Source: Parafrankia sp041008525
Lineage (GTDB): Bacteria > Actinomycetota > Actinomycetes > Frankiales > Frankiaceae
Length of the DNA: 64,000 nt
Assembly (NCBI RefSeq): GCF_041008525.1
Contig: NZ_JBFLUG010000005.1
Coordinates: 62,001-126,000, forward strand
Direction: 5' to 3'
The notes below the pieces were generated by a model. The model was not told the origin of the DNA. It was given only the letters and a program-made list of their open reading frames with translations, and did no database searches. Below are positions 38,449 through 47,255 of this stretch, one piece after another. Within the stretch, counting starts at the first letter, position 1, and the number at the start of each line of letters is the position of its first letter. The position numbers were made by a program, and so were the translations under genes.

Positions 38449-38841
38449 TGCTGCTCCTCCGTCTCACCATCGCTACCGGATCACTACCGCTGTGGGACGC
38501 GACGGCCCCGGCCCGTCCAACAACACGGCCGACCAGCGCAAAAGTCCCGCTCACCGGTGAGGACGGGTCAGGGATCAGGCCTGCGGCCGGTGAGCCGCGG
38601 TGCTCGTGCCGGCGCCGGTACGCGCCGTCATACTGGCCCGGTGGCCGGACCCTGACCGCCACGATCGGCGAGCTGACCGCTGCTGGACAACCGATGTTCC
38701 GTTGGTGTTCGCGGGCAGCTTCCTGGGCCCTCCGGCCCCCCCGGCGGCATCAGCTACAGGCGATCAGCGGCAGGCTCGGGCCGGCAGCGGCGGGGCCAGC
38801 GGGGCCAGCGCGCCGGGGCCGGCACGCGAGGAGGCCGGCAC

Positions 38842-38881
38842 GCCAGAACGCCAGGACGCCAGGACGTCAGGACGTCAGCGC
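38842..38881. repeat. 8-bp tandem repeat overlapping the hisF stop
   Basis: GCCAGAAC, GCCAGGAC, GCCAGGAC, GTCAGGAC and GTCAGCGC run head to tail; the last unit contains the hisF stop codon complement (38875-38877). An imperfect G+C-rich repeat (GGCCAGCG-like) lies just left, around 38785-38815. Confidence 0.75.
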
Positions 38882-39639
38882 ACCGGGATGGCCGCGTCCC
38901 GCAGGCGCTCCTTCACCTCGGAGATCCGCATCCGGCCGAAGTGGAAGACGCTGGCGGCGAGCACGGCGTCCGCGCCGGCGCCGACGGCGGGGGCGAAGTG
39001 GTCGAGTTTCCCCGCGCCGCCGCTGGCGATCACCGGGACGTCCACCACCGCACGGACCGCGCTGATCATCTGCAGGTCGTAGCCATCCTGGGTGCCGTCG
39101 GCGTCCATCGAGTTCAGCAGGATCTCGCCGGCGCCCAGCTCGACGGCGCGGGCGGCCCACTCCACCGCGTCGATACCGGTGCCGCGGCGGCCGCCGTGCG
39201 TGGTCACCTCGAACAACGGGCCACCAGGCTCGCTGGAGCGCCGGGCGTCGACCGACAGCACGATGCACTGGCTGCCGAACTGCAGCGCGCACTCACGCAC
39301 GAGCTCGGGGCGGGCCACCGCGGCCGTGTTGATCCCGACCTTGTCGGCCCCGGCGCGCAGGAGACGGTCGACGTCCTCGACGGCGCGCACTCCCCCGCCG
39401 ACGGTCAGCGGGATGAAGACCTGCTCGGCGGTGCGCCGGACGATGTCGTAGGTGGTCTCCCGGTTGCCGCTGGACGCGGTGATGTCCAGGAAGGTCAGCT
39501 CGTCGGCGCCTTCGGCGTCGTAGAGACGGGCCATCTCCACCGGGTCACCGGCATCCCGGAGATCGGTGAAGTTCACGCCCTTGACCACCCGGCCGCCGTC
39601 GACGTCGAGGCAGGGGATCACCCGGACGGCGACCGTCAC
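38875..39639 (-). CDS. hisF: Imidazole glycerol phosphate synthase, cyclase subunit
   Basis: 254 residues, TIM barrel. With HisH it turns PRFAR into imidazole glycerol phosphate and AICAR. Catalytic Asp in IPCLDVDGGRVVKGVNF and Asp in LNSMDADGT are present, as are the phosphate-binding loops LTVGGGVR and VIASGGAGK. The GTG at 39639 overlaps the hisA stop by four bases (GTGA), indicating coupling. An 8-bp repeat array abuts its 3' end. The partner HisH is encoded about 4 kb upstream, beyond an inserted transporter operon. Confidence 0.97.
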   Translation of the reverse strand: MTVAVRVIPCLDVDGGRVVKGVNFTDLRDAGDPVEMARLYDAEGADELTFLDITASSGNRETTYDIVRRTAEQVFIPLTVGGGVRAVEDVDRLLRAGADKVGINTAAVARPELVRECALQFGSQCIVLSVDARRSSEPGGPLFEVTTHGGRRGTGIDAVEWAARAVELGAGEILLNSMDADGTQDGYDLQMISAVRAVVDVPVIASGGAGKLDHFAPAVGAGADAVLAASVFHFGRMRISEVKERLRDAAIPVR

Positions 39640-40376
39640 GGCGTGCCCGGAACCGCGGGTTCCCGCGCCGCCACGGCCAGCGCCTCGGGCAGTGTGAACG
39701 CGCCGGCGTACAGCGCCTTGCCGATGATGGCGCCCTCGACACCGGGGACCGCGGCGATCGCGCTCAGGTCCGCCAGCGAGGAGACTCCGCCGCTGGCGAC
39801 CACCGGGCGGTTCGTCGCGGCGGTCACCGACCGCAGCAGCTCGACGTTGGGACCGGTCAGCGTCCCGTCGCGGCGCACGTCGGTGACGACGTAGCGGGCG
39901 CAGCCGTCGGCGTCGAGCCGGGCGAGCACCTCGAACAGCTCGCCGCCGTCGCGCGTCCAGCCGCGGGCGGAGAGGGTGGTGCCGCGCACGTCGAGGCCGA
40001 CGGCGATCCGGTCGCCGACCCGGTCGATGGCCGCGCGGACCCAGTCCGGGTTCTCCAGCGCGGCGGTGCCGATGTTGACCCGGGCGGCGCCGGTCGCCAG
40101 CGCGGCATCGAGCGTCTCGTCGTCGCGGATGCCGCCGGAGAGCTCGACGGCCACGTCGACGGAGCGCACGACCTCGGCGATCAGGTCGCGGTTGGAGCCG
40201 CGACCGAAGGCGGCGTCGAGGTCGACGAGGTGGATCCACTCGGCGCCGTCGCGCTGCCAGGTCAGCGCCGCCTCGCGGGGGTCGCCGTAGGAGGTCTCGG
40301 ATCCGGCCTCGCCCTGGACCAGGCGGACGGCCTGGCCGTCAGCCACGTCCACCGCGGGTAGCAGCGTCAGCGTCAC
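39636..40376 (-). CDS. hisA: ProFAR isomerase HisA, probably bifunctional PriA (HisA/TrpF)
   Basis: 246-residue TIM barrel. It isomerises ProFAR to PRFAR; in many actinobacteria the same enzyme (PriA) also does the TrpF reaction. Seen here: the N-terminal catalytic Asp in LLPAVDVADGQAVRLVQG, the second Asp in VVTDVRRDGTLTGPN, and phosphate loops VELSGGIRDDE and VASGGVSSL. The Arg in DGQAVRLVQGE and the DVRRDGTLTGPN loop resemble PriA sequences. No trpF lies with the trp genes, consistent with a dual role. GTG start at 40376. Confidence 0.95.
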   Translation of the reverse strand: MTLTLLPAVDVADGQAVRLVQGEAGSETSYGDPREAALTWQRDGAEWIHLVDLDAAFGRGSNRDLIAEVVRSVDVAVELSGGIRDDETLDAALATGAARVNIGTAALENPDWVRAAIDRVGDRIAVGLDVRGTTLSARGWTRDGGELFEVLARLDADGCARYVVTDVRRDGTLTGPNVELLRSVTAATNRPVVASGGVSSLADLSAIAAVPGVEGAIIGKALYAGAFTLPEALAVAAREPAVPGTP

Positions 40377-40498
40377 GTGACCACCCTACGGGTCCGCCGG
40401 CGGGGCCGGCCGTGGTCTCCCCCGCGAACACCTGGCCGCCCCACCGATCCGTTGACCAGAATCGCCGGTGTGCCGGACTCGCGGGCCCCAGGTTGGCT

Positions 40499-41362
40499 GT
40501 GGTGATCTCCGACCTGGCGAGTCCGGTCGCGGCGCCCGCGCGCCCGTTCGGAGCCGGCGCGGTCGGCTGCGCGCGTATGTGGTGCGCGGTCGCGGCAGCC
40601 GCCGCGCGCCGGTTGCTCTGTTACCGCGCGACGGTCGCGGCGTCCATCCTGTCGAGCATCATCCTGATCGTGCTGCGCGGGCACGTGGCGCTTGCCGTCT
40701 GGGCGGAGCGGCCCGACCTCGCCGGCTACGACAGCACGGCCGCCATCACCTTCACCGTGATCGGGCAGTCGCTGGTGACGACCTTCGCCGTGTTCGGCGG
40801 CATGATCGACATGCCCTGGCGGATCCGGAACGGGTCGATCGAGGTCGACCTGGTCCGCCCGGTGGGCTTCCAGCGCTGGTGGCTCGGGCTGGAGGTGGGC
40901 CGGGCCGCGGTCTACTTCGCCAGTCGGGCGGTGCCGGCCGCCGTCGTCGGCGCGTTCCTGTTCGATCTGCGCCGCCCCGCGTCGGCCGGCGCCTGCGCCG
41001 CCTTCGGGGTGAGCCTCGGCCTCGCCCTGCTCGTCAGTTTCGGGCTGCGTTATCTGGTGGGTCTCAGTGCGTTCTGGATGACGGACGCCCGGGGCGTGCA
41101 GGCGGTCTCCGCACTGGTGATGATGTTCTTCTCCGGGGCGGTGCTCCCCCTCGCCCTGTTTCCCGGGCCGCTCGGCACGATCGCCGGGCTGGCGCCGTTC
41201 GGCGCCGTGGTGCAGGTCCCGATGGATCTCTACCTCGGCACGGCCGACGGCGGGGCCCTGCGCGCGCTCGCGTTCCAGGCCGTCTGGGCCGCACTCCTGC
41301 TGCTCGCCGCCAGGGCGCTGACGACCGCGGGCCTGCGCCGCCTCGTCGTACAGGGTGGATGA
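40499..41362 (+). CDS. ABC-2 type transporter permease subunit
   Basis: 287 residues with about six membrane helices. It resembles the COG4587/COG3694 type of ABC-2 permeases, which occur as two unlike permeases followed by one ATPase, exactly as here. GSIEVDLVRPVGFQRWWLG is the characteristic cytoplasmic loop between early helices. The start is uncertain: the GTG at 40499 has AGG at suitable distance, a second GTG follows at once, and an ATG at 40577 sits nearer the first helix. It is the first gene of a three-gene rightward operon inside the leftward his block. Confidence 0.85.
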   Translation: MVISDLASPVAAPARPFGAGAVGCARMWCAVAAAAARRLLCYRATVAASILSSIILIVLRGHVALAVWAERPDLAGYDSTAAITFTVIGQSLVTTFAVFGGMIDMPWRIRNGSIEVDLVRPVGFQRWWLGLEVGRAAVYFASRAVPAAVVGAFLFDLRRPASAGACAAFGVSLGLALLVSFGLRYLVGLSAFWMTDARGVQAVSALVMMFFSGAVLPLALFPGPLGTIAGLAPFGAVVQVPMDLYLGTADGGALRALAFQAVWAALLLLAARALTTAGLRRLVVQGG

Positions 41363-41368
41363 GGGCCG

Positions 41369-42241
41369 ATGAACCAACGGACTGCCGAACGGACCGGCGG
41401 GCGGGCCGGCCAGCGGGTCGGCGAGCGGGTCGGGCTGCTGCGCACGGAGGCCGGCAGCTACCTGCTGCTGGTCGGCGCGGCGTTCCGCTCGGCCGCGCAG
41501 TACCGCGTCTCGCTGGTGCTGTACACCCTGGTGGAAATGGCGGGCGCGGCTCTGGACCTCGCCACGATCAGCATCATCTTCGCCCACCTGTCGGACCTCG
41601 ACGGCTTCTCGTTGGCCGAGGTCGCGTTCCTCTACGGGACGTCCGCGCTGGCGTTCGCCCTCGCCGAGGCCATGGCCGGCCCGCTCGACCAGCTCGGCTG
41701 GCACATCAAGGAGGGCAGGATGGACGCGGTACTCATCCGCCCGGTCAGCGTGCTCGTGCAGTGCGCGACGATGGACTTCTCGCCGCAGCGCCTCAGCCGG
41801 ATCGTCCAGCCGGTCGCCGTTCTCGCGGTCAGTGTCGCCGCACTGGACGTCGACTGGACCCCGGCCCGCGTCGCGCTGCTCCCCGCGATGATCGCCTGCG
41901 GGACGCTGATCAGTATCAGTCTCGCTGTCGGCATCGCGGCCGTACTGTTCGTCGCGCCGGACTCGAGCCTCGCGGTCAGCGCCGTCCGGCAGGGCTCGGC
42001 ACTGGCGACGCAGTACCCGCTCACGGTCTACGGGCGCCGCGCCGCCCTGCTGATGACCGTGGTCCTCCCGATCGCCTTCGTGAACTGGCAGCCGGCGCTG
42101 TTCGTCCTCGACCGGCCGGACCCGTTCGGCCTGCCGGCGTTCACCCGCTTCCTCTCGCTGCCCGTCGCCGTCGTCTGCGCCGCCGCCGCCGCGACGGCGT
42201 GGCGGTCGGGGATCCGTCACTACCGCGGCGTGGGGGGCTGA
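41369..42241 (+). CDS. ABC-2 type transporter permease subunit
   Basis: 290 residues, about six membrane helices, related to but distinct from the permease six bases upstream. KEGRMDAVLIRPVSVLVQ matches the loop GSIEVDLVRPVG of its partner and marks the same family. Three-gene systems of this kind export unknown substrates; daunorubicin-type drug or lipid export has been suggested for the wider group. The ATG at 41369 follows GAGGGCCG weakly. The next gene begins four bases after its stop. Confidence 0.87.
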   Translation: MNQRTAERTGGRAGQRVGERVGLLRTEAGSYLLLVGAAFRSAAQYRVSLVLYTLVEMAGAALDLATISIIFAHLSDLDGFSLAEVAFLYGTSALAFALAEAMAGPLDQLGWHIKEGRMDAVLIRPVSVLVQCATMDFSPQRLSRIVQPVAVLAVSVAALDVDWTPARVALLPAMIACGTLISISLAVGIAAVLFVAPDSSLAVSAVRQGSALATQYPLTVYGRRAALLMTVVLPIAFVNWQPALFVLDRPDPFGLPAFTRFLSLPVAVVCAAAAATAWRSGIRHYRGVGG

Positions 42242-42245
42242 GCCG

Positions 42246-43232
42246 ATGCCTGACAGCGACATCGCGATCGACGTCCAGAACGTCACCCGGGCGTTCGTGC
42301 TGCGGCGGCGCACCGGCTGGATGCGCCGGGAGAGATCTGTCCTGCACGCCGTCTCGGACCTGTCGTTCACCGTGCGGGCCGGCGAGATGGTGGGCTACCT
42401 CGGGCCGAACGGGGCAGGCAAGAGCACCACGATCAAGATGCTGGTCGGCATTCTCACCCCGTCCGGCGGGCGGTTGCGGGTGGCCGGGCTCGATCCGTCC
42501 CGGCAGCGGCTGCGGCTCGCCCGGCGCATCGGCGTCGTGTTCGGCCAGCGCTCGGCGCTGTGGTACGACCTCCCACTCCGCGACAGCTTCGAACTGGTCC
42601 GCCGTATCTACCGGATCCCGTCCGAGCGGTACCGCCGGAACCTCGACGAGTTCGTCGACCTGCTGGACCTGGGGCCGTTCATCGACACCCCGGTGCGCCA
42701 GCTCTCGCTGGGGCAGCGGATGCGCGGGACCATCACCGCGGCCTTCCTCCCCAACCCCGAGGTCGTCTACCTGGACGAACCGACGATCGGTCTGGACGTG
42801 GTCTCCAAGGCTGCTGTCCGTTCGTTCCTGGAGCGGACGAACCGCGAGCAGGGGACGACGATCCTGCTGACAACCCACGACATGGGCGACGTCGAGCAGC
42901 TCTGCCGCCGGGTGATGGTCATCGACCACGGCCGGCTCGGCTTCGACGGTGAGCTGGCCGCGCTGCGGGCGCGCATCGGCGGCGTGCGGACGCTGCGGGT
43001 CGACCTGGCCGTGCCGATGCCGGCGATGGCTGTGGAGGGAGCCGAGGTCGTGCGCGTGGAAGGGACTCGGCAGTGGCTGCAGTTCCCGGCCGACACGAGC
43101 GCGGCACCGCTGGTCAGCGAGGTGGCGGCCCGCTATCCGCTGGTGGACCTGACCGTCGGCGAGCCGGCGATCGAGGACATCGTCGCGCGCCTCTACACGA
43201 CCGACCGCCTCCCGGCGCCGAGAGTCGGGTAG
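42246..43232 (+). CDS. ABC transporter ATP-binding protein (COG4586 type)
   Basis: 328 residues. Walker A GPNGAGKST (53-61), signature LSLGQRMRG, Walker B VVYLDEPTIGLD and switch His LTTHDM are all intact. FGQRSALWYDLPLRDSFEL is the Q-loop segment typical of the COG4586 ATPases that pair with two ABC-2 permeases. The C-terminal ~90 residues form the family's extra regulatory domain (FDGELAALRARIGG onward). It is last in the operon and converges on hisH with a 41-bp gap. Confidence 0.93.
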   Translation: MPDSDIAIDVQNVTRAFVLRRRTGWMRRERSVLHAVSDLSFTVRAGEMVGYLGPNGAGKSTTIKMLVGILTPSGGRLRVAGLDPSRQRLRLARRIGVVFGQRSALWYDLPLRDSFELVRRIYRIPSERYRRNLDEFVDLLDLGPFIDTPVRQLSLGQRMRGTITAAFLPNPEVVYLDEPTIGLDVVSKAAVRSFLERTNREQGTTILLTTHDMGDVEQLCRRVMVIDHGRLGFDGELAALRARIGGVRTLRVDLAVPMPAMAVEGAEVVRVEGTRQWLQFPADTSAAPLVSEVAARYPLVDLTVGEPAIEDIVARLYTTDRLPAPRVG

Positions 43233-43273
43233 ACCGCCGCAGGAGGGAGCCGGCGGCAGGAGGTGGCGTGCGG

Positions 43274-43888
43274 TCAGTTCAGGGTGCGCAGCCAGTTCTC
43301 CAGGACGTGGGCACCGGCGTCACCGGACTTCTCCGGGTGGAACTGGGTGGCCGTCAGCGGCCCACGCTCGACCGCCGCGGCGAAGGCCTCGCCGTGCTCG
43401 GCGACAGTGTCCCCGGGCCGCGGCCGGGCGGCGTAGGAGTGCACGAAGTAGAAACGCGTGCCGGCCTCGACCCCCGCGAACAGGACGGACGCGGGGGGCG
43501 GCGCGACGACGTTCCAGCCCATGTGCGGCAGGACGGGCGCGGACAGCCGCTCCACGCTGCCGGCGAGCACGCCGAGGCCCTCCGTCCGCACCCCGTGCTC
43601 GTCGCCGAGCTCGTAGAGGATCTGCATGCCGACGCAGATCCCGAGGACAGGCCGCCCGGCCGCGAGCCGCTCGCGCACGACGGCCCCGCCACCGACCGCC
43701 GTCAGGCCGGCCATGCAGGCCGCGAAGGCGCCCACGCCGGGAACGACGAGGCCGTCCGCGGCCCGCGCGGCGTCGAGATCAGCCGTCACGGTCACCTGGG
43801 CACCGAGGCGGGCGACGGCCCGCTCGGCCGACCGCAGGTTCCCCGAGCCGTAGTCGAGAACGACGACGTTCGGCTGCCCGCCGCTCAC
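43274..43888 (-). CDS. hisH: Imidazole glycerol phosphate synthase, glutaminase subunit
   Basis: 204 residues, class I glutamine amidotransferase. It supplies ammonia to HisF. The nucleophile is Cys85 in GICVGMQILYE, with the His-x-Glu of the triad in TQFHPEKSGD. N-terminal VVVLDYGSGNLRS is the standard HisH beginning. The GTG at 43888 overlaps the hisB stop by four bases. Downstream, in place of the usual hisA, lies the 3' end of a plus-strand ABC operon. Confidence 0.96.
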   Translation of the reverse strand: MSGGQPNVVVLDYGSGNLRSAERAVARLGAQVTVTADLDAARAADGLVVPGVGAFAACMAGLTAVGGGAVVRERLAAGRPVLGICVGMQILYELGDEHGVRTEGLGVLAGSVERLSAPVLPHMGWNVVAPPPASVLFAGVEAGTRFYFVHSYAARPRPGDTVAEHGEAFAAAVERGPLTATQFHPEKSGDAGAHVLENWLRTLN

Positions 43889-44472
43889 AGCACACCCTTG
43901 GTGGACGGGACGCCGGCCACCCGGGCGTCGAGGGCCACCGCGTCACGCATCGCGCGGGCGACGGACTTGAACTGGGCCTCGACGACGTGGTGCGCGTTGC
44001 GCCCGGACAGCACCCGCACGTGCAGCGCGATCCGCGCCGAGGCGGTGATCGACTCGAAGACGTGCCGGGTGAGGGTCGTGTCGTAGGTGCCGATCAGCCC
44101 GACCAGCTCCGGTTCGACGTGGACGCAGTAGGGCCGGCCGGACAGGTCCACCGCGGACTGCACGAGCGCCTCGTCAAGCGGCACGGTCGCGTCCCCGAAG
44201 CGCCGGATCCCGGCCTTGTCGCCGAGAGCCTCCCGCAGCGCCGCCCCGAAGCCGATGGACGTGTCCTCGACCGTGTGATGGGCGTCGATGTGCAGGTCGC
44301 CCTTGGTCCGCACGGTGAGGTCGAAACCGCCGTGCTTGCCGAGCTGCTCCATCATGTGATCGAAGAACGGGACGCCGGTCTCGGACGACGCCCGGCCCGT
44401 CCCGTCGAGGTCGAGCTCGATGAGAACGTGCGATTCCTTGGTGCTGCGCTCGATCCGGGCGGTGCGTGCCAT
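43885..44472 (-). CDS. hisB: Imidazoleglycerol-phosphate dehydratase
   Basis: 195 residues, monofunctional (no phosphatase domain). It dehydrates imidazoleglycerol phosphate. Metal-binding His motifs are complete: GVPFFDHMMEQLGKHG, DLHIDAHHTVEDTSIGFG and the second-half FARIA-type pattern ending AHHVVEAQFKS. N-terminal RTARIERSTKES is typical. ATG at 44472; hisC ends 69 bp upstream, a slightly long gap for this operon. Confidence 0.97.
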   Translation of the reverse strand: MARTARIERSTKESHVLIELDLDGTGRASSETGVPFFDHMMEQLGKHGGFDLTVRTKGDLHIDAHHTVEDTSIGFGAALREALGDKAGIRRFGDATVPLDEALVQSAVDLSGRPYCVHVEPELVGLIGTYDTTLTRHVFESITASARIALHVRVLSGRNAHHVVEAQFKSVARAMRDAVALDARVAGVPSTKGVL

Positions 44473-44541
44473 GCGGGTCCCTTGCGGCTTCTGTCGGGTC
44501 TGCTGTCGGGTCTGCGGGACGGTTTCGGGGTCGGTGTTCGC

Positions 44542-45768
44542 TCAGCCGACCGGCGGGCTCGCCGGTGCTGGGCGCAGCAGGGACGGGCGGTCGGCGAGCA
44601 CCGCGCGCAGTGCGGCGAGGAAGGCGTCTGTCTCGGCCGGCAGCCCGGCGGTGACCCGCAGCCAGCCGTCGAGGCCGAGATCCCGCACGAGCACGCCGGC
44701 GTCGAGCAGGCCCTGCCACACGGCGTGCTGGTCGGTGAACCGGCCGAACAGGACGAAGTTCGCGTCGCTCGGCGCCACCTCGCAGCCCAGCTCCGGCAGG
44801 GACCGTACCAGCAGGTCACGCTGGGCCTTGACCGCGTCGACGGTGCCGAGCAGCTCGTCGGCGTGCGCCAGCGCGGTACGCGCGACCGCCTGGGTGAACG
44901 AGGAGAGATGGTAGGGCAGCCGCACCAGCTGCAGCGCGTCGACGACCGCCGGGTGCGCCGCCAGGTACCCGACCCGGGCACCCGCGAGCGCGAACGCCTT
45001 GCTCATCGTGCGGGTGACCACCAGCCGGGGCTGCGCCGGCAGCAGGGTGAGGGCGCTGTGCACACCGGCACGGCGGAACTCCCCGTAGGCCTCGTCGACC
45101 ACCACCACGCCCGAGCCGACCTCGCCCATCGCCTCACAGGCGGCGGTGATGACGTCCAGGTCGATCGCGGTGGCAGTGGGGTTGTTCGGTGAGCACAGGA
45201 ACAGCAGCGCCGGGCGGTGCCGGCGGATCGCGCCGGCGACCTGGTCTGCGCTGAGGGTGAAGTCCGCCGCCCGCTGCTCGGCGACCCAGCCGGTGGCCGT
45301 GGCCAGTGCGATCAGCCGGTGCATCGAGTAGGACGGCTCGAAGCCGACGGCGTTGCGCCCCGGCCCGCCGAAGACCTGGCACAGCTGCTGGATGATCTCG
45401 TTCGACCCGTTGGCGGCCCAGACCTGGGCGGCCGTCACCCCGAAGCCGGCATCCGGGGTCAGGTAGTAGGCCAGGTCGGCGCGCAGCGCCTCGGCCTCGC
45501 GGTCCGGGTAGCGGTTCGCCTCGGTCGCGGCCAGCGTCGCGGCCTTGCCCAGGGCGTCGACGAGCCCGGGCGACGGCGGGTGCGGGTTCTCGTTCGTGTT
45601 CAGCCGCACCGGGACGTCGATCTGCGGCGCCCCGTAGGGCGACAGCCCACGCAGGTCATCACGCAGGGGCAGGTCGTCCAGTGTGACGACCCGCCGGGCG
45701 GCACGTTCGCCACCGGCGACGACCGCGCCGGCGGCGGCGCCTCCCGCCGCGTTGGTGCTGCTGGTCAT
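44542..45768 (-). CDS. hisC: Histidinol-phosphate aminotransferase
   Basis: 408 residues, fold-type I PLP enzyme. It transaminates imidazole acetol phosphate to histidinol phosphate. RLNTNENPHPPS, the PLP-contacting SPNNPTAT, VVVDEAYGEF and the Schiff-base lysine in TRTMSKAFALAGARVGY are present. The first ~25 residues are an Ala/Gly-rich extension. The ATG at 45768 overlaps the hisD stop by four bases. Confidence 0.96.
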   Translation of the reverse strand: MTSSTNAAGGAAAGAVVAGGERAARRVVTLDDLPLRDDLRGLSPYGAPQIDVPVRLNTNENPHPPSPGLVDALGKAATLAATEANRYPDREAEALRADLAYYLTPDAGFGVTAAQVWAANGSNEIIQQLCQVFGGPGRNAVGFEPSYSMHRLIALATATGWVAEQRAADFTLSADQVAGAIRRHRPALLFLCSPNNPTATAIDLDVITAACEAMGEVGSGVVVVDEAYGEFRRAGVHSALTLLPAQPRLVVTRTMSKAFALAGARVGYLAAHPAVVDALQLVRLPYHLSSFTQAVARTALAHADELLGTVDAVKAQRDLLVRSLPELGCEVAPSDANFVLFGRFTDQHAVWQGLLDAGVLVRDLGLDGWLRVTAGLPAETDAFLAALRAVLADRPSLLRPAPASPPVG

Positions 45769-47066
45769 CGCGCCCGAACCTCCACCGCATCGACGTGCCC
45801 GATCAGATCCTCGGCGCCACCGAGCGCGGCAATGCGCGGCGCGATGTCGGCGAGCGCCTCGTCCGTGCACTCCACGACGTGAACCTGGCGCTGGAACGCG
45901 GACACGGCAAGACCACCGGAGTGCCGCGCCGTGCCACCGGTCGGCAGGACGTGGTTGGAACCGGCCAGATAGTCACCCAGCGGCACCGGCGCGTACGGCC
46001 CCACGAAGATCGCACCCGCGTTCCGCACCCGGGCGGCGACCGCCGCGGCGTCCACCGTCTGGATCTCCAGGTGCTCCGCGGCCCATGCGTCGACGACGGC
46101 CAGGCCGGCGTCAAGGTCGGCGACCAGCGCCACCCCGCCCTGGCCGGCCAGAGCCTCGGCCACCCGGTCGCGGTGCCGGGTGACGGGTACCTGCTTGTCG
46201 AGCTCGACGTCCACCGTGTCGGCAAGCTCGACCGACGTCGTGACCAGCAGGCACGCCGCCATCGGATCGTGCTCCGCCTGGGCGATCAGGTCGGCGGCGA
46301 CGAAGTCAGCCCGGGCCGAACCATCGGCGAGGATGGCGACCTCGGTCGGCCCTGCCTCGGCGTCGACCCCGACGATGCCGCGGAGCAGGCGCTTCGCCGC
46401 CGTCACGTAGACGTTGCCCGGGCCGGTGACCACATCGACCGGCGGGCAGCTCTCGGTGCCGTGGGCGAACATCGCCACGGCCTGGGCGCCCCCGGCCGCG
46501 TAGACCTCGCCGACGCCGAGCAGCGCGCAGGCGGCCAGCACGACCGGGTGCGGCAGCCCGCCGTTGTCTACCTGCGGCGGAGAGGCGACGGCCAGCGACC
46601 CCACTCCGGCCTCCTGGGCCGGGACCACGTTCATGACCACACTGCTGGGGTAGGCGACCCGCCCGCCCGGCACGTAGAGGCCGACCCGCTCGACCGGAAT
46701 CCACCTCTCGGTGACCGTCGTGCCCGGAGCGACCTCGACGGCGACCGGTTCCCGCAGCTGCGCGCGATGGACCAGCCTGGCCCGCCGGATCGCCTCGGTC
46801 AGCGCGTCGCGGACCGCCGGGTCGAGCTCGGCGAGCGCCGCGGCGAGGACCTCGGCCGGCACCCGCAGGCCCGCGGGGCGCACCCGGTCGAACCGTTCGG
46901 CCGCGTCGAGAACGGCCGCGTCACCGCGGTCGCGGACGTCGTCGCAGACGGGGCGGACCGCTTCGATCGCCACGTCGACATCGACGGCTGCCCGCGGGAA
47001 CAGCCGGCGGACCTCCGCGGCGCTGGGAGTCGTGGAACGCAGATCGAGCCTTCTGAGCACGCCCAT
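45765..47066 (-). CDS. hisD: Histidinol dehydrogenase
   Basis: 433 residues. It oxidises histidinol to histidine in two NAD-linked steps with zinc. YVPGGRVAYPSSVVMNVVPAQ, AAGGAQAVAMFAHGT, the signature AGPTEVAILADGSARADFVAADLIAQAEHD (seen as its pieces GPTEVAIL and QAEHD) and the zinc region AEHLEIQT are present. The ATG at 47066 (MGVLRRLDLRS) matches the family. It is the first gene of the his run; the promoter should lie in the 189 bp shared with the divergent methyltransferase gene. Confidence 0.97.
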   Translation of the reverse strand: MGVLRRLDLRSTTPSAAEVRRLFPRAAVDVDVAIEAVRPVCDDVRDRGDAAVLDAAERFDRVRPAGLRVPAEVLAAALAELDPAVRDALTEAIRRARLVHRAQLREPVAVEVAPGTTVTERWIPVERVGLYVPGGRVAYPSSVVMNVVPAQEAGVGSLAVASPPQVDNGGLPHPVVLAACALLGVGEVYAAGGAQAVAMFAHGTESCPPVDVVTGPGNVYVTAAKRLLRGIVGVDAEAGPTEVAILADGSARADFVAADLIAQAEHDPMAACLLVTTSVELADTVDVELDKQVPVTRHRDRVAEALAGQGGVALVADLDAGLAVVDAWAAEHLEIQTVDAAAVAARVRNAGAIFVGPYAPVPLGDYLAGSNHVLPTGGTARHSGGLAVSAFQRQVHVVECTDEALADIAPRIAALGGAEDLIGHVDAVEVRAR

Positions 47067-47255
47067 GAGCGTATCGGCCCGGCCGCCGGTCCGAGGAGTG
47101 GAATTCTTCGGGAATACCACAACACGACACGACAATGCGTCTGATCCGGCAGATTTTCCCCGAAGAACGGATCGGCTTCGACACCGCCTCGGCAGCCGCG
47201 TCGACCGACCGGTGAGCTGACGCCGGCGGCAGATCAGGTCCGATAACCTCGGCAG

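Noticed and set aside
45795..47144. A 449-codon plus-strand frame over hisD
   Set aside because: Shadow of hisD, which has all its catalytic segments on the other strand.
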